From NCBI GenBank assembly GCA_009602725.1, contig WELB01000332.1, positions 79,503-93,182 on the forward strand: 13,680 nucleotides of DNA, read 5' to 3'. This document shows, piece by piece, positions 1 through 8,640 of this stretch. Under the pieces are notes generated by a model that searched no databases, was not told the origin of the DNA, and saw only the letters and a list, made by a program, of their open reading frames with translations. Numbering within the stretch: the stretch's first letter is position 1; every line of letters starts with the position of its first letter. The stretch comes from Spirogloea muscicola. Lineage: Eukaryota; Streptophyta; Zygnematophyceae; Spirogloeales; Spirogloeaceae. Both the position numbers and the translations under genes were made by a program.

Positions 1-1
1 G

Positions 2-2164
2 CCGCCGCCGCTGCCGCCGGAGGCGCCGCCCAAGCGGCGGGGGCGGCCGCGGAAGCGGCCCGAGGAGCATGGCACCCATGGACCGCCCACGTCGTTCCAG
101 GCCGCCGCTGAAGCGCCCGGCGGCTCTGGCGCCGCCGTCGCCACCACGGCCAGCGCCACCGCCGACGCCGGCGCCGCCGCGGAAGCGGCGGACAGGCCTT
201 CGGCAGAGGCCGTGGCCTCAGCCAGCGTCGCCGCGGCCGCGCCTTTGCCAGCTTCCAGCTCAGCCAGCGCAGCCGACCAATTCCCGGGCCGGGGCGTCAC
301 GTGGCACCAGGAGGAGGCCAGGGTCGGCAGCAGCGTCGCCAAGGCCTCTGGCGACGCGCAGAGCAGCGGCAGCGACGGCGGCGGCGGCGAGGACGACGAC
401 GCGAATCTGGAACTCGAGGAGGGCTACAAGATGACCCGCGTCTGCGACCGGCTCATCGAGGTGTTCTCCATCGAGCGCCCGGAGCCCGCGGAGTGGCGCA
501 AGCTCCTGGCATTCAGTGAAGAGTGGAGTTCCATCCGGCCGCACTTCTTCCGCCGGTGCCGCACGCGCGCCGAGCAGGAGGCCGACGCCGGGCGCAAGGC
601 GGACCTCTTCCGGCTCGCCCGCCGCCTCAAGGATGTGCGTGAGTGGCACCCTCTACCTGCTGTTGCTGCAGGTTTGCTGCTGACACCAGCGCCAACGTAC
701 TTATGTGCAGTTGGTCTTGACTGCAAGGGGGTTGGTCTGCAACCATCAGTGGCGTTTTGTGTCAATCAAATTGGTGTTATGTAATGGAAGTATACTGAGA
801 GATTTGATGACAATCTACCCATTTCAGACATACCTCAAAATCATTGTAAAATTTCTGCCGGCCTGATCTGCGGCTCTTGCCCGTATAGGTCGATGATGAT
901 ATGCAGCGGCACAGTGAACTCCTCGCTGCCATAGAGGCAGACCCCAACGAGCTCAGCATGCTTGTCGCACGTCGCCGCAAGGACTTCACTGGCGACTTCT
1001 TCGAGCACCTGCAGACGCTGTGCCAGGCCAACTACAGGGATCCTAAGCGGCGGGATGGTAAGCACTGACAGGACCCGCCCTTCTTGAATTGACAGCCATT
1101 GTCCACCTTTTAGTGTTTGGACACATGGCACCTGAGTCGAGCAGATTTGGCAGCTCTCCTTAGGCAGCAGTCATTCTGGCCTGAGCACAAAATACCCCTG
1201 TGTCCAATTGGCAGAGCTTGCTGCTCTCGCCGCCCAGTGCCTGGCTGCGGTGGAGGGCCATGACGCGAGCATGGAGGACGCCGAGGCTCTGGAAGCGGCC
1301 CAGCTCAAGTTTGACGACATCTTGCTGGCTCCTTCTCTCGAGGCTGCGTGCCACAAGATAGATGAGCTTGCCAGCCGCCGGCAGCTCGATTCCACACTCA
1401 TGCTGCTTATCACAAAGGCCTGGGCCGCCGCAAAGGAGTCCACGATGATGAAAGACGAGGTCAGTCGAGTGGCTGGTTGGCGGGTCATAAATCAGTCGGT
1501 TGTTGGGTTGACCAACCCAAGGTCCCAAATGTAGTCCCTAGGAAGCGACACCCAGCCCATGTGTGTTGCTTGCGATTATCTGCCGCTATTTATTGATCAA
1601 TAATTGGCAATATGTTAGCGGAGGGCTCGCCTGTTCGATTTCCTAAACTGCGATGCCAACCTGTGACTACAGGTGAAGGATATCATGTACCACCTGTACA
1701 TGACGGCGCGCGGCAACCTCTCTCGGCTTGTGCCCAAGGAGGTACGCATCCTACGCCACATCCTGAGCCTGGAGGACCCGCGGGAGCGGCTTGCGGCCAT
1801 GGGTGAGGCCTTCAGCCCCGGGCCGGAGCTGGAGGGCCAAGAGAAGGATCTGCTGTACACGTGAGTTTAGCGTCTGCTCAGCCAGCACCAACTGTCACAA
1901 GCGCCATCATGCTTTACCTGTATGCTGAGCCCGGAGGTAACTATTGTGACCTGGCAGGCCGGCTGCTGTGATTGACCAGCTCTTGCTTTGTGGCGCGGTT
2001 GCAGGACACCGAAAGAGCTGCATAAGTGGGCGGCGCTGATCTTGGATGCTTACCGGACGAGCAAGGCTGGCTCGCTGATCAAGGAAGCGCAGAAGCTTAT
2101 GAATCCGGCGGTCATTCACCGCTTGCAGCATCTCAAGGAGGTGCTTGAGGATGAGTACATGTGA
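2..2164 (+). CDS. At4g37920-like plastid protein, 5' end cut by window edge, five exons
   Basis: Exons 2-634, 889-1057, 1215-1459, 1673-1860 and 2005-2164 join in frame to 464 residues plus TGA. Donors are GTGCGT, GTAAGC, GTCAGT and GTGAGT; all acceptors are AG. From about residue 128 the product matches, from memory, the family of Arabidopsis At4g37920, an uncharacterised chloroplast protein sometimes labelled endoribonuclease E-like. Shared stretches include TRVCDRLIEVF, EWRKLLAFS, RPHFFRRC, EALEAAQLKFDDIL, ITKAWAAAKES, MMKDEV, MYHLYMTARGNL, PKEVRIL and the final VLEDEYM. The frame is open to the left edge, so the true start lies outside. The first 120 residues are Ala/Gly/Pro-rich and low complexity, with an AT-hook-like KRRGRPRKRP at window residues 11-20. 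An acidic run, GGGGEDDDANLELEEGYK, precedes the conserved domain. The molecular function is unknown; the RNase E label is not supported by any motif I see. Family assignment is firm, N-terminus uncertain. Confidence 0.9.
32..61 (+). other. AT-hook-like motif coding segment
   Basis: In the reading frame of the At4g37920-like protein these codons give KRRGRPRKRP. That contains the GRP core flanked by basic residues that defines AT-hooks, which bind the minor groove of AT-rich DNA. It lies about 110 residues before the conserved domain. The frame is the one that continues without a stop into the recognised domain, so the motif is translated if this stretch is exonic. Confidence 0.7.
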
Positions 2165-2737
2165 TAGGTCTGACTTAGGGCCGTTTGTTCTGACAGTTTT
2201 GCAGCTGCTGTGCGGACTTTTCAGACGACCTGTAGAGGCACGAAGATTTGTGGGCACATTGCTCACAACCTCATTCACAAGCTAGTCTGAGCATTTGGAC
2301 ATCTCTACAAGATGGCTTTACAAGTGATCATGGGCAGATGCTTGCGATACACCAATAATGTTGTATTGCCATGCAGCGAGTCCAGCGCACAGCACATGCG
2401 CTGCACATTGGTCAGCTTTGCAATTCTTGTGTCCATCCTATAAACAGAGGCCTGGAAGTTCATGAAAGAATACTGCGTGACGTTTTGCTAAGCATGCATA
2501 CAGATTGTTCATAAATCCAGTAGCTATATAGTCTTCCGCACTGTTGTATCGCATAAGAGGGTGGTGGCATTTGGCTTGAGATTCCAGAGGAGCATGAGCA
2601 GCTATAGTATGCGTCTGTCACTGCTTCTTCAGCATTAGTGTCCACATCACCAGGTGTGTACACTGGTCTCGTCAGCCTTAGTGGCCTGCACAATTGGCAT
2701 GACAGGAGTGAGGACTGATTTCAAGTTGGAATAATGC
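2165..2737. other. Convergent intergenic spacer
   Basis: The At4g37920-like gene and the oleosin point at each other across 573 bases. No credible coding segment, RNA gene or repeat was seen. Base composition is more AT-rich than the flanking exons, as expected for 3' UTR and spacer. Confidence 0.6.
2318..2322 (-). terminator. Candidate TGTAA poly(A) signal of oleosin
   Basis: TTACA here reads TGTAA on the minus strand, the motif green algae favour for polyadenylation. It is about 415 bases beyond the oleosin stop, which would give a long 3' UTR. A five-base motif is weak evidence alone. Confidence 0.25.
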
Positions 2738-3518
2738 TCACACCATGGGATAGCACGTAGCCTTGAGGCAATCATCAATGCGTACTGGACCTGAGAGTTG
2801 CTGCTTAGACCGGTTGATGCCCTTCTCCAGCTGCTCTGCGCCTGGAGGCTTCTCCCCAGTCCACCAGTTCCAGAGCCATGCCAAGAAGCCGATGAAGGTT
2901 GCCCCCCCGAGTACCAAGGCTAGTGCACCGCCTCCAATAACGACGGTTGCAATTGTAAGCGGAACTAGAATTGGGCTCAGCAGTAGCAGGATGGGGCTGC
3001 ATTTGGTGACGTAACACAAGCCGAGTTAGAAGATGGAGAGGTGACAACGCCAGTGAAACACATTTTGCTTTGGTCGTTGTGCTTCGGGCATGTCAGCATA
3101 CTGTTACTTCACTTTGCTTGGGTCCACACCTGAAGTGCTATGACATCGAGGAGCAGCAGATACTACCACATATCCCGATTGCTTGCCTGATTAGCAGGAG
3201 GAAGCCGCCACCACCAATGACCGTGCCACCAATGACCACGGTGGCTATGGTTGCAATTGTTCCGAGGGTGAAAAGCAGAAAGACTACGTCTCTGACTTTC
3301 CATCCCTGACCACAGCATATAACAATTGGCGTGATGTGATGTTCATACGAGCCAAGGCAGCCAAAGGACAGCTGCCATGGTCACGGTCGGGCAGGAACAG
3401 CTGGGTTAAGGACATCGGTCATGCTTCATGAGGAGAGGTCCGAACTCACCCCCTCGACCTCCTTCTCCGCAAGCTTCTGCGCCTCCTGCCCGTACTTGGA
3501 TTGCCCGCGGTCGCCCAT
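2738..3518 (-). CDS. Oleosin, lipid-droplet coat protein, three exons
   Basis: Exons on the minus strand are 3518-3450, 3305-3187 and 2996-2738, giving 148 residues and TGA. The hydrophobic hairpin runs from about V30 to W108 and holds PILLLLSPILVP at residues 64-75, an exact match to the oleosin proline knot PX5SPX3P. The upstream arm FLLFTLGTIATIATVVIGG and downstream arm LTIATVVIGGGALALVLGG flank it. Short polar N- and C-termini (MGDRGQSKYGQEAQK; EKPPGAEQLEKG) complete the standard layout, and length fits the family. Oleosins coat triacylglycerol droplets in plants and green algae. The start chosen at 3518 has a good context (CACCATGG) and gives a typical short N-terminus. The frame stays open upstream to an ATG at 3731, but that extension crosses an N and is Ala/Pro-rich. 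Intron 1 is GT-AG; intron 2 is GC-AG. It diverges from CNX7. Confidence 0.9.
2997..3186 (-). other. GC-AG intron of the oleosin gene
   Basis: On the minus strand the donor is AG|GCAAGC and the acceptor TGCAG|C, phase 2. Joining here creates a serine codon (S63) immediately before P64, the first residue of the proline knot, and keeps the frame to the stop. GT dinucleotides a few bases downstream would give wrong phase or add polar residues inside the hairpin. GC donors are a known minor class with strong AG|GCAAG context. Confidence 0.8.
3306..3449 (-). other. First intron of the oleosin gene
   Basis: Donor GTGAGT follows the codon for G23, and acceptor GGTCAG precedes GGATGG, phase 0. A competing AG nine bases on (AAAGTCAG) would shift out of the hydrophobic frame. 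Confidence 0.8.
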
Positions 3519-3868
3519 GGTGAGCAGCGCGTGTTTGAGGGGATACTCCGGGATCGGGCTGTCGAGTGCCGCAACCTCAACGGGCGGTGCTCCCGGCGGC
3601 GCGCTTCCGCTGATGGGGAAGGCGGCGCGCCTGGCGGCGGCGGCGGCGGCGGCGCGGCTGAGGCGGCGGCGGCCAGGCGNTAGGGCGGGGGGGGTAGGGA
3701 GGGAGCGGCAGAAAGGGAGGCGGGCGTACATGGCCGGGAGTGGACGAGGGGAGGGGAGGGAGGGAGGAGGAGGGAAGCGGGGGGGGCCGGCGGCCGCCGG
3801 TGATCAGTCCGGCCGCAGCGCATGCAGGCCCCGGGGCCAGGCTGTGGTGTAGGGGGGCCGGGCCGCCT

Positions 3869-3886
3869 CCCGGCGACGTCGCCGGG
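3869..3886. promoter_or_regulatory. Perfect 18-bp palindrome with GACGTC core
   Basis: CCCGGCGAC is followed directly by its reverse complement GTCGCCGGG. The ACGT centre resembles a bZIP recognition site. It lies 351 bases upstream of the oleosin start and 456 upstream of CNX7. Confidence 0.45.
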
Positions 3887-3906
3887 TCGTGAAATGCAGT
3901 CGCTCT

Positions 3907-3929
3907 CCGTGCGATCGAAGATCGCACGG
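3907..3929. repeat. 10-bp inverted repeat with 3-base loop
   Basis: CCGTGCGATC, then GAA, then GATCGCACGG: all ten pairs match. It is 20 bases from the 18-bp palindrome. It could fold in a 5' UTR or bind a dimer. Confidence 0.5.
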
Positions 3930-4341
3930 CCAACTGTTGTTCTGTGCGACTGCTTGCAGTCGCTCGCTCGTCGCCGGGGGGACCACCCCCCTCCCATCGA
4001 GACCTCCGCGGGAAGCGTCCTTCGGGAGCATTTAAATCGGGGCTCACGGAGGGGCACCCAATAGGTAGCCGTGTGCGGAGCCCGGGCCCGCGCGGGGGGC
4101 TGCGGACATTCGGGCACCGAATCACGGGGACAACGACGTCGGCGGCCCGCCGAGCCGGCCGGCGGTCCCCGTCTCGCCGGCGGCCCGTCAACGTGACAGG
4201 AGACCGCCCCCGTGAACGATTACGGTTTCCCGTTTCCCGTTCGAATGCTGACCGTGAAGATTATCCCCTGAGTTCCTCCTGGCTCGCCCGCCGCCGCCGC
4301 CAGCGCCGCCGTCGCCGCCGCCGCCGCCGGGTCTTCCGGCC

Positions 4342-4587
4342 ATGATAGTCCGCGTGCTCTTCTTCGCGCGCTGCCGCGAGCTGGCCGGGTGCGCCGAGCA
4401 GGAGCTGCAGCTGCCGGACGGCGCCGACGCCCCTGCTCTGCTGGCTGCTTTGCTCGCTGACCGGCCCGCGCTCGCCGAGATCCTCGACTGCACTGTGCTC
4501 GCCGTCAACCAGGAGTACGTGACGGGAAATGTCGTGCTGTACGACGGCGATGAGGTCGCACTCATACCGCCGCTGAGCGGCGGCTGA
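4342..4587 (+). CDS. CNX7: Molybdopterin synthase sulfur carrier subunit (CNX7/MOCS2A)
   Basis: An intronless 81-residue reading frame with a ubiquitin-like beta-grasp pattern. It opens MIVRVLFFARCRELAG, typical of MoaD/MOCS2A, and ends LIPPLSGG with the terminal Gly-Gly (G80-G81) directly before TGA. In this family the terminal glycine is adenylated and thiocarboxylated by the MOCS3/CNX5 enzyme, then inserted into the large subunit (CNX6/MOCS2B) to supply sulfur for converting precursor Z (cPMP) to molybdopterin in the cytosol. AVNQEYV near residue 54 is also a family hallmark. Length equals the family norm. The start is the first ATG after a GCC-repeat leader, and no upstream extension is needed. 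CHMP7 begins 188 bases downstream on the same strand. Confidence 0.95.
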   Translation: MIVRVLFFARCRELAGCAEQELQLPDGADAPALLAALLADRPALAEILDCTVLAVNQEYVTGNVVLYDGDEVALIPPLSGG

Positions 4588-4775
4588 GACCTGCTCTGAG
4601 CTGACCAATGTGGCAGCCGCTTGCAACATTGAGTCCCCACACGGCCGGGAAATTGCGTAGGATCCCTGTGATCCTCTGAGAGCAGAAGAGAGCGAGTAGC
4701 GTACATTGATCTCTGCAGCTCAGTGGCATTCCTGGGATCCCTGGAAATAGCAACATCGCTCTACTGGAGAGGGGC

Positions 4776-7764
4776 ATGCAGCCGGCAAAAATATCACCTG
4801 GCATTCCTCGTGTCGAGGAATTAGTCTCAGACTGGAACGACGACGTCGTAGCCATTGCCAGATTCAAGGCCTTCGGAGGCGAAGACGATAGTGAGAGGCA
4901 GCTTCGGCTGCTCTTCTGGACAGACCTCATTCTGCAATCAGCTCGTCAATTAGGTGCTCTTGTCGTCAATGCTGAGGAGGTTGGTGCTTCTCCATTATGG
5001 CTCTCTAAGCTTGCATGTTGCTGAAGCATGTAAACTCGACTGAGCTTGGGGTCGAGTAGTCAAGCTTAGGGCTTGTCCATTGTCCATAGACCACCACAGT
5101 TGTCTTACATCAAGAGAGTGTCTTACATCAAGAGTGTGTACACGTGCAGATAAAGTGGTTCTGGTTCAAAAGGGGAGGGCTGACCCCAATGGCGCTGGAT
5201 ATTGTGCTGGTAACTATCTCCAGTTGGACCCATCCTGTCAGCTTCTAGGCCAAAAGTCACTTACCTGGCTGTAGTCGCTTTATCTCAGTTGCTTAGCCAG
5301 TGCTTGCTTGAGGTACTGTGTTGGTGTCTTGACAAAGACATGAGCTATCTACAATGTTGCTACACCGTGTCCCAGCTGTTGTCCTTGCATACAAGGAGTG
5401 TGGTCAACTTATCACCCAGTGTACTCAAACAGGAAAACATGATCCACACTGGGCAGCTCAAAGACATTGAGGAGTTCAAGAGTGGAGGCCAAAGCTTCCT
5501 CAAGTGGCTGCTCCTCCGCTTTGGTATAGTGAAAGTGCCAGCTGGCAAGATGCATCCAGAGGTCCAGGAAGGTCAAGTGACGCCTTCTATTACCGGAAGA
5601 TATGTGGTACTTCCACTGATCAAGGTGAGACCTGGACTGCTGGACTAGGATGATGCAGCAGATACCTGAAAAATACTACACTGAGCTATGAAAGCTGGGA
5701 GACCAATTCAACACGTGCATATAGGAGGTGCACTAAAGAAGCAGCTGTGCCACGTATGCCGTAACACCACATGATGAAAGTACGTCTTGGGAGAAGTCCA
5801 GCACAAATAGAGAGGTCCCTACTGAGCTGCCAGCTTTGCAAGCTCAACACAATTCCAGGCTGGCAAGGTTTGCAAAGTTGCCCCTGAGGCCTTACGTATT
5901 GACAGGAGAGATCAGAGGAGCTTTTGGAAGAGGTCCACACTGCTGGAACTGGTCATGTCGATCGTATTGTCACTCTGGCTTCCTTGGAGGAGATGGCCGG
6001 AGGTCCGGAGGAGGCTCTATTGCTCAGTCGGTTCCTGATACTGCAGCGATTAGCTGTCTCACTTGTAGCAAAGGATGCGGCATTCGAGATACAGGTGAGT
6101 GCTATGATGCCATTCTTTCTCACTTGCGACCTGCTGCATATCATGATCAGCATCACTATTGCGCTCTCCAACTTGTGCTAAATTGCAAGAGAGGTGTCGA
6201 GCGGTGCACCTGATGTGAAAGAGAGGCCAATCGAATCTGTTACACTGTTGCCAATGCACATTGCAAGAGGGTAGAGATTGCTTGATGCATGAGTTAGTAG
6301 TTTATCAGCTTAATCATCCCTCCAAGGTGACGAACAGCAGACAGAGCATTTTGCAGATCGTTCCTGAAGGTTGCTCATGCTGTGATTACAGGGGTTGAAA
6401 GTTGCAAAACGAGGATCACAAGCAACTGGCAGCACTGCTCTTGACCTTCAAGTGCTGCAGCTGAAGGGCACTTTGGAGATGCTGCACAAGCATTACAACA
6501 AGATCGCTGCCAGGAGTCTTGAGTATGAGAAAAACAATGACATCTGAAGCATCAATCAGCAAATCCATTGTTGCGTGTTAATTGCATGGCCATCGCTGAA
6601 AAGCACATGTATGGCGAAAAAACGGTCTTTGCCCTATTTTCACTCTTTGGTGGAAATGGCTGTGTGCTTGGTCTATCCAGTTTTTAGCTGTGCAAGCTCA
6701 CCAGATGAAACTGCGTCTATCTGTGAGCCAGGCTGCAGAAGATGGCTCACCGACTTGTGAAGGGTGGGCAGCAACAAGCCGCTCGTCATGCATTGAAGCT
6801 GAAGAAGTTGCTGACTGAAAGCCAGGAAAAGTGTGCCCTTTTTATTCAGCAGCTTGAGGCTGTCCTCTTGAGCGTCTCTGAGGTGGAGTTGACTTCGCAG
6901 GTGAACGCCAGTCATTTAGCCCAACTTGAGGCACCAGAACATAGCATGTTCATCACTCCTTATAGGCTTTTGAATAAGCAGCCGTCAAACAGCTGGTTGC
7001 AAGTGGCATGTCAGAGCACCCAAGCAGCTTATCCATGGGAGACCACAATCACCGCACAATAATTACCCAGTGCAGCGGCCCACTTTTGACGGTCAAGTAC
7101 TGTCGTGCTTACTCGACAGTAGAGCTGCAAAAAAGCACTAGTAGAACTTTATGGCACTTTCTGAGGAATGTCTGTAGAAGTTGAGCAGGGAGGCCTCCCT
7201 CACCTTATCATGAGCACAATCATCCTCTAGCAGGTTTATGAAGCCCTCCAAGCAGGCTCAGCTGCAGTCAAGGAGAGTGGCATCACACTCAACCAGGTGC
7301 AAAAATCCATGTCGGAGTGGGAGGATGCCTATCTCAAGCACTCAAAGACGATTGAAGCGCTGGGTAAGGGTCCCAGGATCTCTGTGATTTCCTGCTCATG
7401 CATGACTAGCAGTCTGTGTTAGATGCCATCTTCAGCATCCCTATAATTGCTGACTATACTTGTCTTTGACCTTTTTGTATCGCTTGTGTCAGGCGGTGCA
7501 ACACAAGAGGTGACATCCGAGGACGAGGACGAGTATGCTCGAATTGAGAAAGAACTAAACACCGAGGCCCTGGCTCCAAGTGGGCCAGAGGCTGTGCCCA
7601 TTGCACAGCATAGATCACAACAGTCCTCTGCCCAAGATGAGATTGCCAGTGACACAGTTGTCAACCAGCTGTCTAGGATGAGCCTTCAGCCCAGTTCAGG
7701 TCCTGTTAACGACACTGCCGTGGCGACAGCCACCAAACGAGCAGATCGCGAATTGTGCTCCTGA
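4776..7764 (+). CDS. CHMP7: CHMP7-like ESCRT-III protein, eight exons
   Basis: Exons 4776-4979, 5150-5209, 5433-5624, 5906-6094, 6392-6522, 6732-6900, 7234-7363 and 7493-7764 join to 448 residues. All introns are GT-AG; the weakest donors are GTTGGT (intron 1) and GTATGA (intron 5). Residues 15-90 carry the CHMP7 signature: DWNDDVVAIARFKAF, LFWTDLILQSARQLG, then WFKRGGLTPMALDIVL. Residues 1-150 correspond to the ESCRT-II-like winged-helix part. Residues about 225-360 are the helical Snf7 domain (LQKMAHRLVKGGQQQAARHA, LKKLLTESQEKCALFIQQLE, VYEALQAGSAAVKESGI). An acidic EDEDEYARIEKEL follows. In animals and yeast CHMP7 is recruited to the nuclear envelope by LEM2 and nucleates ESCRT-III for membrane sealing; plants have a homologue, At3g62080. 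The exons look less GC-rich than neighbouring genes. Family call is strong; individual splice sites are inferred from phase and remembered conservation. Confidence 0.87.
5029..5033 (+). terminator. TGTAA motif inside CHMP7 intron 1
   Basis: This is the first plus-strand TGTAA after the CNX7 stop, 441 bases downstream and within CHMP7 intron 1. No TGTAA occurs in the 188 bases between the two genes. It may be used by CNX7 transcripts, or be chance. Confidence 0.2.
5101..5136 (+). repeat. Two tandem 18-bp copies in CHMP7 intron 1
   Basis: TGTCTTACATCAAGAGAG is followed immediately by TGTCTTACATCAAGAGTG, one mismatch. The pair ends 13 bases before the exon 2 start, so it sits where a branch point and pyrimidine tract would be expected. 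Confidence 0.85.
7098..7121 (+). repeat. Intronic inverted repeat in CHMP7 intron 6
   Basis: TACTGTCG pairs perfectly with CGACAGTA across an 8-base loop. It lies in the longest intron of the gene (6901-7233). No known function. Confidence 0.4.
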
Positions 7765-8360
7765 CATGGGCCAGCCCAAGTTTCTCTTCTGAAGGCAAAA
7801 CCCATTGACTTGTTCCTCATGACGGTCTAGACACGACTTGACTGTATCGTTATGTTGTCCAACTTTGAGACGTTCAAAAGCTCACACCACCTTCTTCCCA
7901 GCAGCTTGTAACTCCGGAGCAATCCCAACTTATGCAGTGTAAGTTAAGCAACGATCAGCCTTCTCTGCACCAGCTCTCCAGTTTTTTCCACCTGTCAAGA
8001 TCACATTTAGATGATTAACTTGTGTGACGTAGACATTTTTGCTCTGTATAAGAAGTAACCCCTTGCTCGGTCGTTCCAGTGGATGTGCTAATATGAAGTG
8101 CTGTCTCCTACGTGCATCACAATCCGGAGGGGGCAGCTTGAAGCACACTAGCATCCCTCAGGAACTAGTTGAATGTCACAGAATGCCGGGTTTTGCTTAT
8201 TTGCAGCACTCCCAAGCTCTGGCTAATCACCAGCGTGCTGGGCACTAAGTCAGGCCATTGGTATCTGTGGCGGTCGTCCAGCTCCCAGAGTTAGCTCGTC
8301 AGCATTGTGTGTGCTTATTTGCGGGGACTGACATCTTTCAGCCAGCATTCGCACTGTTGT
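7765..8360. other. CHMP7 3' UTR and gene-free spacer
   Basis: No coding segment or RNA gene could be supported. Two TGTAA motifs lie at 7907-7911 and 7938-7942, 143 and 174 bases after the CHMP7 stop, a reasonable 3' UTR length. The remainder is moderate-GC sequence with no recognisable repeat until about 8361. Confidence 0.55.
7907..7942 (+). terminator. Two TGTAA poly(A) signal candidates for CHMP7
   Basis: TGTAA at 7907-7911 and again at 7938-7942, downstream of the CHMP7 stop at 7764. The pairing and distance fit green-algal 3' ends. Confidence 0.45.
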
Positions 8361-8640
8361 CTTAGTGCCCCCTGCTGCGAGTTACTCCGAGTTGCTGCTG
8401 CTCAATCGTGGAAAAGATTACCAAGCGGTAGTCTCACGACTAGCTGTGTGGTTCCCGGCGCCTTCCGGCTCTTTGGAACTTGTCTATTCTTTCAAAGCTG
8501 GCCTTTCCCAGCCCCTACCTTTTATGGGAGAGCACGTTCTTTGTGCTTCTGCATAGGGCCCTAGCAGTAGCACTAGCTTTTTGCCTGAACAGTGTACTGG
8601 CTCCTTTTGGCCTCCCTTTCATTTCATGCGCACAGCGTGC
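8361..8640 (+). repeat. Solo copy of the dispersed repeat family, opposite orientation
   Basis: Three blocks match the reverse strand of the 10816-13680 field. About 8365-8410 (CCTGCTGCGAGTTACTCC) matches the reverse of 11420-11465. About 8490-8545 matches the hairpin core: AGCTGGCCTTTCCCAGCCCC then ATGGGAGAGCACGTTCTTT. 8582-8632 (TGCCTGAACAGTGTACTGGC through TTTCATTTCATGCGC) matches the reverse of 13438-13490. Several modules on one strand suggest an older insertion. Short open frames here show the same peptide traces as the right-hand copies (PAASYSELLLLNRG; FCLNSV). Confidence 0.65.

Larger units (their letters stand above)
3519..4341. promoter_or_regulatory. Divergent promoter region between oleosin and CNX7
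   Basis: Both start codons point outward across 823 very GC-rich bases, so both promoters and 5' UTRs must lie here or overlap. Visible elements: a perfect 18-bp palindrome at 3869-3886 with a GACGTC core, a 10-bp perfect stem with GAA loop at 3907-3929, a second CGACGTCG at about 4134-4141, a TATA-like ATTTAAAT at 4030-4037, and tandem TTTCCCG near 4224-4238. GC trinucleotide tracts lie at 3635-3672 and 4284-4331. ACGT cores are bZIP-type sites in plants, but their use here is inferred. No other gene is evident; long open frames in this stretch are composition artefacts. Confidence 0.55.

Noticed and set aside
3519-3731. N-terminal extension of the oleosin from an ATG at 3731
   Set aside because: It crosses an N, is Ala/Pro/Arg-rich, and would give an atypically long oleosin N-terminus; the ATG at 3518 has a better context. 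Not excluded.
3446-4191. Long open frames on both strands of the 3.4-4.2 kb GC-rich spacer
   Set aside because: They are Pro/Arg/Gly/Ala runs with no domain, overlap each other in several frames, and follow from GC composition.
3890-4200. Ribosomal RNA fragment, suggested by GC-rich rDNA-like texture
   Set aside because: No recognisable conserved rRNA segment was found on either strand.
6901-7062. Continuation of the CHMP7 exon through 7062
   Set aside because: The residues lack family similarity, while the next exon at 7234 restores the Snf7 pattern after a GTGAAC donor.
7660-7700. MIT-interacting motif (MIM1) at the CHMP7 C-terminus (VVNQLSRMSLQ)
   Set aside because: Spacing does not fit (D/E)xxLxxRLxxL; only a loose resemblance.
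7930-8250. Small open frames after CHMP7
   Set aside because: No homology, no splice context, and ordinary length for chance frames at this composition.
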